From: Tenacibaculum larymnensis
GTDB taxonomy: Bacteria > Bacteroidota > Bacteroidia > Flavobacteriales > Flavobacteriaceae
Reading direction: 5' to 3'
NCBI RefSeq assembly: GCF_028829235.1
Contig: NZ_JAIWJY010000004.1
Span: 186,001 to 250,000 of the forward strand
DNA: 64,000 nucleotides
This document shows, piece by piece, positions 1 through 8,356 of the stretch. The translations under genes were made by a program, and so were the position numbers. The first letter of the stretch is position 1. Every line of letters begins with the position of its first letter. The notes beneath the pieces were generated by a model. It saw only the letters and a program-made list of their open reading frames with translations, ran no database searches and was not told the origin of the DNA.

Positions 1-502
1 TAATAATATCCATATGCCAAACACTATGACCCAATAAAATAAAAGCACAAGCTCTTGCTGAAGCTGGAGAGTTGTTTGCTACTCCAATGTTGCATAGGTT
101 CTCGTTCGAAATACTGTTTAATAAGTTGATTGAATATGAGCGGGTTGTTTTAAACTCTTCTAATAAACCTTCTATTGTTTTACTGTCAGCTCCTGAAGGT
201 TTAATATAGATATCTTGATCAAAACCTTCAATTGGAGTCATATCTTTTCTAGAAATTCGTAGTATACGATACATAAAAACACGTTCTGTATCAATTATGT
301 GTTGTAACACTTCTTTTATACTCCATTTTTCTGGTTGATAACGATATTCTAGCTTGTCTTTAGAAATTGAAGAGAAAAACTTTACAATAGTTTCTTTGTC
401 GCTTTCAAAACCTTCTTTTAAGCTTGTGTTATCTGGTACTTTAGCTAAATACCTTGCATAAAAATCGTTAAATTCAGTTGGTTGCAGTTCTTGTTTTTTC
501 AT
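1..502 (-). CDS. DinB-like four-helix protein (3' end outside window)
   Basis: The minus strand is open from an ATG at 502 to the window edge (167 complete codons, no stop), so the C-terminus is missing. The product has the DinB/YfiT pattern: a first metal-ligand histidine in an LQHIIDTE context, and near the far end an HSVWHMD segment that supplies the other two histidines. DinB-fold proteins are four-helix bundles that bind a divalent metal; many are thiol-dependent transferases, but the substrate here cannot be read from sequence. It is transcribed divergently from the MocR-type regulator at 584, with about 80 bases between the starts, so a shared control region is plausible. Family assignment is fairly safe, function unknown. 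Confidence 0.75.
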   Translation of the reverse strand, partial: MKKQELQPTEFNDFYARYLAKVPDNTSLKEGFESDKETIVKFFSSISKDKLEYRYQPEKWSIKEVLQHIIDTERVFMYRILRISRKDMTPIEGFDQDIYIKPSGADSKTIEGLLEEFKTTRSYSINLLNSISNENLCNIGVANNSPASARACAFILLGHSVWHMDII

Positions 503-583
503 TATTTATATTATTTACTTTTCAAATGTAGTATATTTATGGTCTATTATATTAATCCAGTTTTTAAATAAATAGTAGTCCAG

Positions 584-2080
584 ATGTTTCCTTATAAAAC
601 TTCGTTAAAGCTTAATAAAAGTCTTAAAGAGCCTTTATACTTACAGTTAGCAAATCAATTTATATTATTAATCCGTGAGGGAAAACTATCACCAGGAACA
701 AAGTTAGTGGGCTCAAGAACTTTAGCTGATTTATTACAAGTACATAGAAAAACAGTTGTTGCTTGCTATGAGGAATTATTATTACAGGGCTGGGTTGAAA
801 GTATTCCTAAAAAAGGGACTTTTGTAAATAATAGTTTACCTCTTGTTCAAAAAGTAGCATTAGCAGACACTATTAAAACAACTAAAAATGAAAATTCAGG
901 ATTCAATTTTTACCAAAACAATCACTTATTAGAAAAGAAAGCGGAAAAAAGAGAAGAAGTTTTATATATAAATGATGGTACGTCAGACACAAGACTTACT
1001 CCAACAGAAGAAATTGCTCGAATATATAGGAAAATAGCTTCCAAAAAGAGTATTTATACTTTTTTAGATTATAATTCAACACATGGGAATATAAAATTAA
1101 GAGAGGTGTTGGCTATGTATTTAAATAGTTCTCGCGGCTTAAAAATAACCAAGGATAATATTTTAATTACTCGTGGTAGTCAAATGGGAATGTGGTTGTC
1201 TACACAATTACTCTTAAAGGAAAATGATGTTATAATTGTTGGAGAAACTAATTATTCTTCAGCAGATATAACTTTTCAACATCAAAAGGCGCAAATAAAA
1301 AGAATTTCTGTAGATGAAAACGGTATTGTAGTTGAACAAATAGAGAGAATATGTAAAGAACAACCTATAAAGGCTGTTTATGTTACTTCTCATCATCATC
1401 ATCCTACTACTGTTACTTTATCTGCTGAAAGGAGAATTCATTTATTAAATCTAGCTCAAAAATACAATTTTGCTATTATTGAAGATGACTATGATTATGA
1501 TTTTAATTATAATCATGCTCCAATTTTACCTTTGGCAAGTCACGATACTTCAGGAAATGTTATTTACATAGGCTCTGTTTGTAAAACTGTAGCTCCAGTT
1601 TTTAGAATTGGATACTTAGTAGCCTCTGAAGATTTTGTAAATGAAGCTGCTAAGTTAAGAGGGTATATTGATAGGCAAGGAGATGCCCTTCTTGAGCTAA
1701 CTTTTGCTGAGTTTATTAAATCTGGAGATTTAGATAGGCACATACGTAAATTAATGAGGATATACTTACAGCGTCGAGACTTATTCTGTAGGTTGTTAAA
1801 GAAAGAATTAGATGGTTATTTTCAGTTTGAAGTACCTAAAGGAGGAATGGCTATTTGGGTTCAGTTAAACAAACAATATTCTTGGAATGAAGTGGCAAAA
1901 GAGGCAAGAAAGTATCAACTCGAAATAGGAGAGTGGCAGCGATATGGTTTAGCAAATAAAAAGCACAACGCTATACGAATTGGTTTTGCTAGTTATAATG
2001 ATAACGAGATTAAACTATTAATTGAAAGATTAAAACAAACATTTAACGGCATAAAAAAAGTGCCTATTAAGCACTTTTAA
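584..2080 (+). CDS. MocR/PdxR-type GntR regulator with aminotransferase domain
   Basis: A 498-residue protein with an N-terminal GntR-type winged helix (about residues 10-85, with the typical SRTLADLLQVHRKTV recognition region) joined to a class I aminotransferase fold (about 130-490). The PLP lysine is K334 in GSVCKT, and the EDDYDYDF aspartate motif precedes it. MocR proteins sense PLP or an amino-acid-derived aldimine and regulate nearby genes; PdxR controls PLP synthesis, but no pdxS/pdxT is visible here, so the target is unknown. The divergent DinB-like gene is the natural candidate. The stop overlaps the convergent small gene at 2077 by four bases. Confidence 0.88.
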   Translation: MFPYKTSLKLNKSLKEPLYLQLANQFILLIREGKLSPGTKLVGSRTLADLLQVHRKTVVACYEELLLQGWVESIPKKGTFVNNSLPLVQKVALADTIKTTKNENSGFNFYQNNHLLEKKAEKREEVLYINDGTSDTRLTPTEEIARIYRKIASKKSIYTFLDYNSTHGNIKLREVLAMYLNSSRGLKITKDNILITRGSQMGMWLSTQLLLKENDVIIVGETNYSSADITFQHQKAQIKRISVDENGIVVEQIERICKEQPIKAVYVTSHHHHPTTVTLSAERRIHLLNLAQKYNFAIIEDDYDYDFNYNHAPILPLASHDTSGNVIYIGSVCKTVAPVFRIGYLVASEDFVNEAAKLRGYIDRQGDALLELTFAEFIKSGDLDRHIRKLMRIYLQRRDLFCRLLKKELDGYFQFEVPKGGMAIWVQLNKQYSWNEVAKEARKYQLEIGEWQRYGLANKKHNAIRIGFASYNDNEIKLLIERLKQTFNGIKKVPIKHF

Positions 2081-2268
2081 AACATATCTTTTACTAAATC
2101 ATTCATACTGTCGTATTCTTTAAATAAGAACCCGAAAAAATCTTTACTCTTCTTTTCTTCTGATTTCAACTCACCTTCAGAAAATCTATATTTACGAAAC
2201 TCTTTTAGTGTTTGATTGAGGTGTTTTTTTAAAGGTTTATCTATAGATAAATGATTTGTATTTTTCAC
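2077..2268 (-). CDS. small charged protein closing the first Roadblock cassette
   Basis: A 63-residue lysine/glutamate-rich protein with no recognised domain. It follows the Roadblock-like gene at 2280 by only 11 bases and so is probably cotranslated with it. The second cassette (3272-4258) also ends with a small protein, which supports this one being real rather than chance. The aromatic stretch DFFGFLF after a KKSK patch resembles, loosely, the lysine-rich FFKRFF tail of the PAS protein at 4749; this may be coincidence. It overlaps the stop of the convergent regulator gene by four bases. Confidence 0.55.
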   Translation of the reverse strand: MKNTNHLSIDKPLKKHLNQTLKEFRKYRFSEGELKSEEKKSKDFFGFLFKEYDSMNDLVKDMF

Positions 2269-2279
2269 AGTTATATTTT

Positions 2280-2654
2280 TTATAAAGCGTTATTTAAGTC
2301 TACTTTGTATTTGTTTAATAAAGCTTTAGTAATACCTAAATTAGCTTCTTTAGAGTCTACAGCTAAGTAAACAAAATAAGTACCGCTAGGTGCAATATTA
2401 ATAATGTGTACTTGGCTAGATAAAGTAATAGTAATATCTTGAATCTCTTCATTTAATCCTAATGCGTCAATCGCTTTTAATTTAGCTTTTACGACTCCTA
2501 AGTTGTAAGCAGAAGCTAAATTAGGGTCAAAATCAGGATTCACTGTAAAAGAATCGTAAGCTTCTCCAGATCCAACATCTGTTATTGAAACAGCAATAAA
2601 CCCAGGAACATTACTTTTTAAGTTTTCGATAAAATCATTGATGATTTCTTTCAT
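2280..2654 (-). CDS. Roadblock/LC7-like protein, long type (cassette 1)
   Basis: A 124-residue soluble protein with the alternating strand-helix-strand layout of the Roadblock/LC7 fold: a VPGFIAVSITDV first strand, a DPNLASAYN helix, a central IQDITITLSS strand and a YFVYLAVDSKEANLG end. It is a clear paralogue of 3513-3887: both share the VPGxIAxSxxxxxSGE opening, DFDPxLAxAYN, and FxYLAVDSxxANL. Bacterial Roadblock proteins (for example MglB) form dimers and often act as regulators or scaffolds for small GTPases, but no GTPase gene is visible in the window. Fold assignment is by pattern, not by a profile search. Confidence 0.7.
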   Translation of the reverse strand: MKEIINDFIENLKSNVPGFIAVSITDVGSGEAYDSFTVNPDFDPNLASAYNLGVVKAKLKAIDALGLNEEIQDITITLSSQVHIINIAPSGTYFVYLAVDSKEANLGITKALLNKYKVDLNNAL

Positions 2655-2695
2655 TGTAAAATAGTTATAATAATTAATAAAAAAAGACTCTGTAT

Positions 2696-3025
2696 TTATT
2701 GAAGGGTAACTTTTTTAAGGGTTAATTTAATCATAGCCGCTTTTGAAACGTCATCAGCTAATAAACAAACTATATGATTATTATCAAACTTGTTAATAAC
2801 TACTACTTCTTCATTTGAAGTTAGAACTAACTGATCAAGCTTTTCGGATTCTAAGGCATCTTGAAAAAATTCATGAGCCATTGTTACAATGACGTTTGCC
2901 ATTGCTGCAATGTTGTTTTCTTTAGTGATATTGTAAGAATCAATTACTTGTCCTTCAGAATTAAAAACAAGCCCTTTGTCAGCTTCAGATTCTTCTATTA
3001 ATGCTCGTAAGCTTACTTCCCCCAT
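2696..3025 (-). CDS. Roadblock/LC7-like protein, short type (cassette 1)
   Basis: A 109-residue protein that fits the Roadblock/LC7 pattern well: KGLVFNSEGQVIDS (strand, turn with Gly, strand), an amphipathic NNIAAMANVIVTMAHEF helix, a LDQLVLTSNEEVVVINKF hairpin, and a HIVCLLADD final strand plus helix. It is the first gene of cassette 1, 41 bases upstream of the long-type partner at 2280. Its paralogue is 3920-4258, with the same order of elements. The short and long forms may build a heterodimer. No catalytic residues are expected in this family. Confidence 0.72.
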   Translation of the reverse strand: MGEVSLRALIEESEADKGLVFNSEGQVIDSYNITKENNIAAMANVIVTMAHEFFQDALESEKLDQLVLTSNEEVVVINKFDNNHIVCLLADDVSKAAMIKLTLKKVTLQ

Positions 3026-3271
3026 TAAGTTTAAAAACTTTAAATAATATTATTTTGTTTTCCCTCCTTCTAGTAAGACACTACTTTTTTAGAAAGGGTC
3101 ACAAAAATACTACCTTATTTTTGTATTTTTTTTCACAAGTGCTGCTTTATGAATATTTTAACAATTTTACGTACGTAAAAAATAGCTGATTAAAAGTTGA
3201 TTCGTAAAGATATATCATGGGGATTTTTAACCAACAAAAAAAGACTAGATTGATATCTAGTCTTCTCTCGG

Positions 3272-3526
3272 TTAATCGTCTTGTGGTTTTTGTTTTTTGA
3301 ATTTAATTAAATCTAGAACATTCTCGAATCTAGGTTCAAAAAAGAAATCATAAACAGCATTTTTTAAGTCATTAACATTGTTTATGTCAGGAGCTCCGTT
3401 ATAATCGATAGCTGATTCACTTAATAAAACTTTAGTTTTATATTCATTTTGAAAAAAGCTTATATATTTTTGAAACTCACTATCGATACTTATTTTTTTG
3501 ATATCAATAGCTTTATAAGACTTCAT
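3272..3526 (-). CDS. small protein closing the second Roadblock cassette
   Basis: An 84-residue soluble protein with no domain that I recognise. Its start lies 14 bases inside the 3' end of the Roadblock gene at 3513, so the pair is very likely translationally coupled. It occupies the same position as the 63-residue protein of cassette 1, although sequence similarity between the two is slight (both end with an aromatic, leucine-rich helix). About 245 bases separate it from cassette 1, enough for a separate promoter. Confidence 0.6.
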   Translation of the reverse strand: MKSYKAIDIKKISIDSEFQKYISFFQNEYKTKVLLSESAIDYNGAPDINNVNDLKNAVYDFFFEPRFENVLDLIKFKKQKPQDD

Positions 3527-3887
3527 TTAATTCAGTTTTATATTTTTTTAGCATTGTTCTTGTGAGAGCTAAGTTAGCTCTATTAGAATCAACAGCAAGA
3601 TAAATAAAGTACTCTCCACTTGGAGACATATCTACAACATGAATATGATTATCAAGTTTAAAATGAATATCATTAATGTTTTCTTTTAGACCTAAGATGT
3701 CTATAGCTTTTCGCTTGGCATTTATAATTTCTACATTATAAGCGCAAGCTAAAGCAGGGTCAAAATTTGAGTCGGCAGAATCAGAAGCTAAAGATTCACC
3801 TGAAGCTATTTCAGCTACACTAATTGCAATATACCCAGGTATATTTTCTTTTACATTTTGAACTAAGTCGTTTAGGATTTTTTCCAT
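3513..3887 (-). CDS. Roadblock/LC7-like protein, long type (cassette 2)
   Basis: A 124-residue paralogue of 2280-2654, of exactly the same length. Shared landmarks are VPGYIAISVAEIASGE near residue 18, DPALACAYNVE in the middle, and FIYLAVDSNRANLALT near the end. It differs clearly between these landmarks, so the duplication is old and both copies have been kept under selection. It lies 32 bases downstream of the short-type gene at 3920 and overlaps the small gene at 3272, so it is the middle gene of a three-gene operon. Confidence 0.7.
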   Translation of the reverse strand: MEKILNDLVQNVKENIPGYIAISVAEIASGESLASDSADSNFDPALACAYNVEIINAKRKAIDILGLKENINDIHFKLDNHIHVVDMSPSGEYFIYLAVDSNRANLALTRTMLKKYKTELNEVL

Positions 3888-3919
3888 AAATTCCGGGGGG
3901 TTTTTAGGTTAAGTAATAA

Positions 3920-4258
3920 TTAAATGTTAATAGTATTAGTCTCTTTTTTAAACATTAAGTTTAAAAGACCGATGTTAGTGTTTTTGTCGGCTAAAAAGCA
4001 AAGTACATACTCTTTATACTTAAAAAGCAGAAGTGCTTCTTTGTCAGATTTTAAAATCATTTCATTTAATTCTGTCTTAAAGAAAAGGTTAAAAAAACTA
4101 CTGGACATATTAAAGATAACAGCATCGAATGCAGCAATTTTGTCTTTTATTTCGACCAAGTCGTTATCGTGAGGGTAAAAGTCAATAATTTTACCTTCTT
4201 CGTCAATTAAATAAATTGCTCTTGTTTTAGTTTCTAATAGTAATTTTTGTAAATCCAA
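3920..4258 (-). CDS. Roadblock/LC7-like protein, short type (cassette 2)
   Basis: A 112-residue paralogue of 2696-3025 with the same fold outline: AIYLIDEEGKIIDFYP, a helix ending in MSSSFFNLFF, a LNEMILKSDKEALLLFKY hairpin, and YVLCFLADKNTNIGLLNL. It is the first gene of the second cassette, and its start faces the PAS gene at 4749 across a 490-base divergent region. The arrangement suggests that the PAS sensor and the Roadblock proteins belong to one signalling pathway; this is inference from position only. Confidence 0.7.
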   Translation of the reverse strand: MDLQKLLLETKTRAIYLIDEEGKIIDFYPHDNDLVEIKDKIAAFDAVIFNMSSSFFNLFFKTELNEMILKSDKEALLLFKYKEYVLCFLADKNTNIGLLNLMFKKETNTINI

Positions 4259-4748
4259 TTTTAAATAACTTTTACAGCTAATATAAACTTTTTTATTATT
4301 GAAAAAAAACTTTGAATATTATTTTTATTAATAAAATATATGTTATTTGTTAAATAAATGAATTAATTTCTGTTTTAAAGCTTATGTTTTGAAGATAATT
4401 TAATTAGAAATAAAGGTTTTCTACTCTCAATTTAACTGAATATTTAGACATTATATTAGTTTTTTTGGAAAAAAACAGGTTTTAAGTATAAGAAGATATT
4501 TCTTAACTTTTTAATAAAAAACAGTTAACCTAATAAGGTAATAACATCTTTTAAAGCATGATATTTATCATATTTTCAAAAAAAGAAGATTTCTATGTTT
4601 GTGTCAAGCTGTGTTAAGGTTAACCTGTAAAATTGCTGGATTACTTTTTCATAGTCATATAATTTTTTCTGATCCCCCGATCTGTATAGTATTAAAATTA
4701 AGGAAGAATAACGATTGATGCCTTATAAATACAAATCAAATTAAATAT
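4259..4748. promoter_or_regulatory. divergent control region between Roadblock operon and PAS gene
   Basis: No gene is visible in these 490 very AT-rich bases. Two dyads stand out: a perfect 10-base palindrome AGGTTAACCT at 4617-4626, and ATGATA-TT-TATCAT at 4558-4571. A related half motif, GTTAACCT, also occurs near 4523. They are reasonable operator candidates for a regulator controlling one or both directions. I could not identify a clean TAnnTTTG box for either gene. Confidence 0.4.
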
Positions 4749-5405
4749 ATGACAAACAACTTAGAGAAAAAGTGGGAGAACCACTCTAATGAAAATCAAA
4801 AAAGAAAACCAAAGTTAGTATCCCCAACCCCGGTAGATAGAGAAATAAATCTCGATGAAAACTCAGTTCTTCTTAGTATAACAGATACAAGAGGTGTTAT
4901 AGAGTATTGTAACGAGGATTTTGTAGAGTCATCCGGTTATGAAGAATATGAATTAGTAGGATCTGGACATAACATAGTTAGACATCCAGATATGCCTAGA
5001 GTAATTTTTAAGTTAATGTGGGAGCGTATTCAAAATAAAGAGAATATTATAGCTTTTGTTAAAAATATGGCTAAAACTGGTAGGTACTACTGGGTAATGA
5101 CAGATTTTGTTGTTAAAGAAAATGACAAAGGTGAAGTTACAAATTATAAAGCTTTAAGAAAACCAGCTCCTAAAAATGCTGTACAAGAAATTATCCCCCT
5201 ATATAAAAGACTACGCGAAATAGAAGACTTAAATGGGATAGAAGCTTCGGAAAAGTTTTTAAAAGGCTTTTTAGATTCTAAAAATACTAATTACGATGTT
5301 TATATTGAAAAGTTAATAACAGATAATATTGGTGTTACAGCTCCTGGAACTGAAGAAGGAAAGAAAAAAGGTTCATTTTTTAAAAGGTTCTTTGGTATAG
5401 AATAA
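4749..5405 (+). CDS. Aer-like PAS sensor protein with basic amphipathic tail
   Basis: A 218-residue soluble protein with one PAS domain (about 35-155) that closely follows the redox-sensing PAS of Aer-type aerotaxis receptors: a SITDTRGVIEYCN strand-turn, then GHNIVRHPDMP, then an RYYWV strand. The residues equivalent to those that Aer needs for FAD binding appear to be present (N55, R78, H79, D81). Unlike Aer there is no membrane segment, HAMP or methyl-accepting domain. The last 14 residues (205-218) are lysine-rich followed by FFKRFF, a possible membrane or partner docking tail. It is divergent from the Roadblock operon. FAD binding is an inference from these residues. Confidence 0.8.
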   Translation: MTNNLEKKWENHSNENQKRKPKLVSPTPVDREINLDENSVLLSITDTRGVIEYCNEDFVESSGYEEYELVGSGHNIVRHPDMPRVIFKLMWERIQNKENIIAFVKNMAKTGRYYWVMTDFVVKENDKGEVTNYKALRKPAPKNAVQEIIPLYKRLREIEDLNGIEASEKFLKGFLDSKNTNYDVYIEKLITDNIGVTAPGTEEGKKKGSFFKRFFGIE

Positions 5406-5421
5406 CTAGAGGAAACAGAGG

Positions 5422-6270
5422 TTACAAAGAAGCTTTAATCATTCGGTCATTACCAAATAAATCTTTTCGAAGTTCAATATGTGTAAATCCTTTGTTTTTT
5501 AACATTTCAACAGTTTCTATACCAAGATACTGGTTAATCTCAAAAAAAAGTAGTCCGGTTTTAGTTAAGCTATTCTTAGCTAAATCGGCTATTTTTTTAT
5601 AGAAAATTAATGGATTGTTATCTTCAACAAACAAAGCTAAATGTGGTTCATTTTTTAATACATTATTCTTTATTTCTACTTTCTCTAATTCACGTACATA
5701 AGGTGGATTAGAAATAATAATATCAAACTTAGCACTTAATTTTTCAGTTTTTAAAATGTCTTGATGTATAAAGGATATTTCAACTTTATTTAAGATAGCA
5801 TTTTGTTTGGCTATTTTTAATGCTTCTTCAGAAACATCAATAGCATTTACAGTTGCTTTAGGTAAATGCTTTTTCAAACTTATAGGAATACAGCCTGTTC
5901 CTGTTCCAACATCCAAAATAGATAAAGATTCTTGGTTTTTATCTACCTCATTAATAATCCACTCAATAAGCTCTTCTGTTTCAGGGCGTGGAATTAGCGT
6001 GTTTTGATTCACTTTAAAAGAAAGTCCATAAAACTCTGTTTTAGTCAATATATATTGGATAGGTTCTTCTTTTTTTAATCGAACTAGGGCTTCTTCCAAT
6101 AATATTCTCTTATCAGAAGAAATTTCAAAATCAGGTCGTAATGTGAGATCTATACGTTTGAGCTCTAAATACTCGTCTATTAAAAAAAAGAAAAAAGTAT
6201 CAATTTCTGTTTGAGGATAAACGGATTTTAATTGCTCAGAAAAATACGATTTGTATTGTTTTAGTTGCAT
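5422..6270 (-). CDS. prmC: release factor glutamine methyltransferase PrmC
   Basis: PrmC methylates the glutamine of the GGQ motif in peptide release factors. The 282-residue product has the helical N-terminal domain, the SAM-binding DVGTGTG motif (120-126) and the diagnostic NPPY motif (188-191). I chose the ATG at 6270, which leaves 11 bases after the acetyltransferase stop; an ATG at 6303 would add 11 residues and overlap the upstream gene by 22 bases. The usual family length and N-terminus fit the shorter form. It lies in an operon with the GNAT gene. The separate release factor PrfH at 35327 also has a GGQ and is a possible substrate. Confidence 0.93.
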   Translation of the reverse strand: MQLKQYKSYFSEQLKSVYPQTEIDTFFFFLIDEYLELKRIDLTLRPDFEISSDKRILLEEALVRLKKEEPIQYILTKTEFYGLSFKVNQNTLIPRPETEELIEWIINEVDKNQESLSILDVGTGTGCIPISLKKHLPKATVNAIDVSEEALKIAKQNAILNKVEISFIHQDILKTEKLSAKFDIIISNPPYVRELEKVEIKNNVLKNEPHLALFVEDNNPLIFYKKIADLAKNSLTKTGLLFFEINQYLGIETVEMLKNKGFTHIELRKDLFGNDRMIKASL

Positions 6271-6281
6271 TATGATATTTT

Positions 6282-6773
6282 TTACAAATCTTTTAGCATC
6301 CATACATTACAAGAGTAATGCCCTGTGTTGCCTAATGGTTCTTTTAAATCAATAAAGCCATTTTTCCTATACAAGGTTGTAGCGGCTTTCATATATGGTA
6401 AGGTTTCTAAATAACATTGTTTAAAACCTTGTTCTTTGGCTTTGTTTAAACAAAAGTTTATTAATTTACTACCAATACCTTTTCCTCTGACCACAGGTAA
6501 AAAGTACATTTTTTGTAGCTCGCAAATATTTCCTTCAAAATTATCTAATTGAGCAAAACCAGCTCCTCCTACAACAACACCATTATGTTCTACAACAAAA
6601 TATCCTGCTCTATCTTTTTGGTAAGTTTCATACATTTCATCGGTAGCTTTATCTTCATAAGCAGTGCCTACTTTGGGAGCATCAAGTTCAATTAATACTT
6701 CACGAATAACCTTAGCCATTTCGGCATTATCTTGTGGTTTTATTTCTCTAATAATAAAATCAGATGGAGTCAT
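6282..6773 (-). CDS. GNAT family N-acetyltransferase
   Basis: A 163-residue GNAT protein: the FIIREIKPQDN start, a VVGGAGFAQLD strand, and the acetyl-CoA loop VRGKGIGSKL followed by an AKEQGFKQCYLET strand. The ATG at 6773 gives the standard GNAT N-terminus. An in-frame ATG at 6839 would add 22 residues but would run into the divergent lipoprotein gene at 6826, so it is less likely. The acceptor substrate is unknown. It lies upstream of prmC on the same strand. Confidence 0.85.
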   Translation of the reverse strand: MTPSDFIIREIKPQDNAEMAKVIREVLIELDAPKVGTAYEDKATDEMYETYQKDRAGYFVVEHNGVVVGGAGFAQLDNFEGNICELQKMYFLPVVRGKGIGSKLINFCLNKAKEQGFKQCYLETLPYMKAATTLYRKNGFIDLKEPLGNTGHYSCNVWMLKDL

Positions 6774-6825
6774 AGGAATATAGTACTTTTGCAAGAGCAA
6801 AGTACCCAAAAAAACACGAGTTTTC

Positions 6826-7290
6826 ATGAAGAAATTCATTTATTTTTTACCTTTTTTATTACTAATAATTAGTTGCTCGGTAAAACAAAAACCAATTTTT
6901 TTAAAAGTTGATGATATAAAACTCTTATCAGCTTCTACTGATACTATAAGAGTTGGTGCTAATGCTTATTTTGAAAACCCAAACGATATAGGTGGTAAAA
7001 TAGCTACTGATAAAATAAGAGTATTAATTGATCAAGTAGAAGTAGCACAAGTTTCTTCTGAAGAATTTAAAGTTCCTGCTCGTAAAGAATTTTATATTCC
7101 GTTAAAGGTTGTAATTCCTTCAAAAAGAGTATTTGAAAATAATAAAAACGGAATTTTAGGTGGAATATTAAACTCGTTAATAAATCAGCGATTGAAAGTG
7201 CATTTTAAAGGAGATTTAAAATATAAAGTTTTAGGATTTTCACATGTATACCCAATTGATAAAGTAGAAGATATTAAAATTAAATTTTAA
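6826..7290 (+). CDS. LEA type 2 (WHy-like) lipoprotein
   Basis: A 154-residue protein with a lipoprotein signal (hydrophobic stretch ending LLIISC, Cys17), followed by a single LEA14/WHy-like domain: a VGANAYFENPNDIGG strand pair and a FYIPLKVVIPS stretch are typical. LEA type 2 domains are small beta-sandwiches linked to stress or desiccation tolerance; the bacterial lipoprotein versions are poorly understood. It is the first gene of a tight cluster with ribD (five-base gap), HAD phosphatase, DMT transporter and YigZ, so cotranscription is likely. Confidence 0.8.
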   Translation: MKKFIYFLPFLLLIISCSVKQKPIFLKVDDIKLLSASTDTIRVGANAYFENPNDIGGKIATDKIRVLIDQVEVAQVSSEEFKVPARKEFYIPLKVVIPSKRVFENNKNGILGGILNSLINQRLKVHFKGDLKYKVLGFSHVYPIDKVEDIKIKF

Positions 7291-7294
7291 CGCT

Positions 7295-8356
7295 GTGAAT
7301 CACGAAAAATATATACAACGTTGTTTAGAGTTAGCAAAAAAGGGAATAGGAACTACAAGGCCTAATCCTTCTGTTGGAGCAGTAATTGTGTATGAAAATA
7401 AAATAATAGGTGAAGGTTTTACATCACCTTATGGTGGGCCACATGCAGAGGTGAATGCTATTAACTCAGTTCAGAACCAAGATTTATTAAAAGAAGCAAC
7501 TATATATGTTACGTTAGAACCATGTTCGCATCATGGAAAAACCCCACCCTGTGCAGATTTAATTATAGAGAAAGAGATACCTAATATCGTAATAGGTTGC
7601 CTAGATACTAACAACTTGGTGGGAGGGAAAGGTATAGAACGACTTAAAAAAGCTGGCAGAAATGTGATTGTAGGTGTTTGTGAAGAGGCTTGTAAAGAGC
7701 ATCATAAGCGCTTTTTTACTGTTCAAAACAAAAAGAGACCCTATATTATTTTAAAGTGGGCTGAAACTAAAGATGGTTTTATAGCTCCATTAACAAAAGA
7801 AGAACAAAAACCTGTATGGATCTCTAATCAATACTCTCAACAATTAGTACATAAATGGAGAAGTGAAGAGCATGCTATTCTTGTAGGAACAAATACGGTG
7901 ATTGCTGATAATCCTTCATTAACTGTTAGAAGTTGGTCTGGAAATAACCCAATAAGGATTGTTATTGATAAAAGCTTAAGAATACCTACAGAAGCAACTG
8001 TCTTTGATGGAAATATTCAAACAATAGTTATTACAGAAGTAGAGAAGAAGACAGATGTTATTTCAAACGATGGTGAGAAATCTCATGTACTCATTTACGA
8101 AAAAATCGATTTTTCTTCTCGAATAGCAGAACAAATTTGTGAGGTATTACATAAACACCAAATACAATCGATAATTATTGAAGGTGGAGCACAAACACTA
8201 CAAACATTTATTAATGAAAATTTGTGGGATGAAGCTAGGATTTTTACTGGTGACATAAGTATAAAAGAAGGAGTAGAGCGTCCTGTTTTCAATGCTAAAC
8301 TTTCTTCCGAAGAAAAAATAGATAACGATATTTTAAGAATATATAGAAATGATTAA
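7295..8356 (+). CDS. ribD: bifunctional riboflavin deaminase/reductase RibD
   Basis: RibD carries out two steps of riboflavin synthesis: deamination of diaminohydroxyphosphoribosylamino-pyrimidine and reduction of the ribosyl chain. The 353-residue product has the zinc deaminase domain first (H50-A-E52, Cys77 and Cys86 in the PCSHHGKTPPC motif) and the NADPH-dependent reductase domain from about residue 148 (ILKWAETKDGFIA, then IIIEGGAQTL). The start is GTG at 7295, five bases after the lipoprotein stop. The 3' end overlaps the HAD gene by eight bases. No other rib genes are in the window. Confidence 0.94.
   Translation: MNHEKYIQRCLELAKKGIGTTRPNPSVGAVIVYENKIIGEGFTSPYGGPHAEVNAINSVQNQDLLKEATIYVTLEPCSHHGKTPPCADLIIEKEIPNIVIGCLDTNNLVGGKGIERLKKAGRNVIVGVCEEACKEHHKRFFTVQNKKRPYIILKWAETKDGFIAPLTKEEQKPVWISNQYSQQLVHKWRSEEHAILVGTNTVIADNPSLTVRSWSGNNPIRIVIDKSLRIPTEATVFDGNIQTIVITEVEKKTDVISNDGEKSHVLIYEKIDFSSRIAEQICEVLHKHQIQSIIIEGGAQTLQTFINENLWDEARIFTGDISIKEGVERPVFNAKLSSEEKIDNDILRIYRND

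Noticed and set aside
584..2080. PdxR naming for the MocR-type regulator
   Set aside because: No pdxS or pdxT gene is near; MocR-type proteins regulate many other targets.
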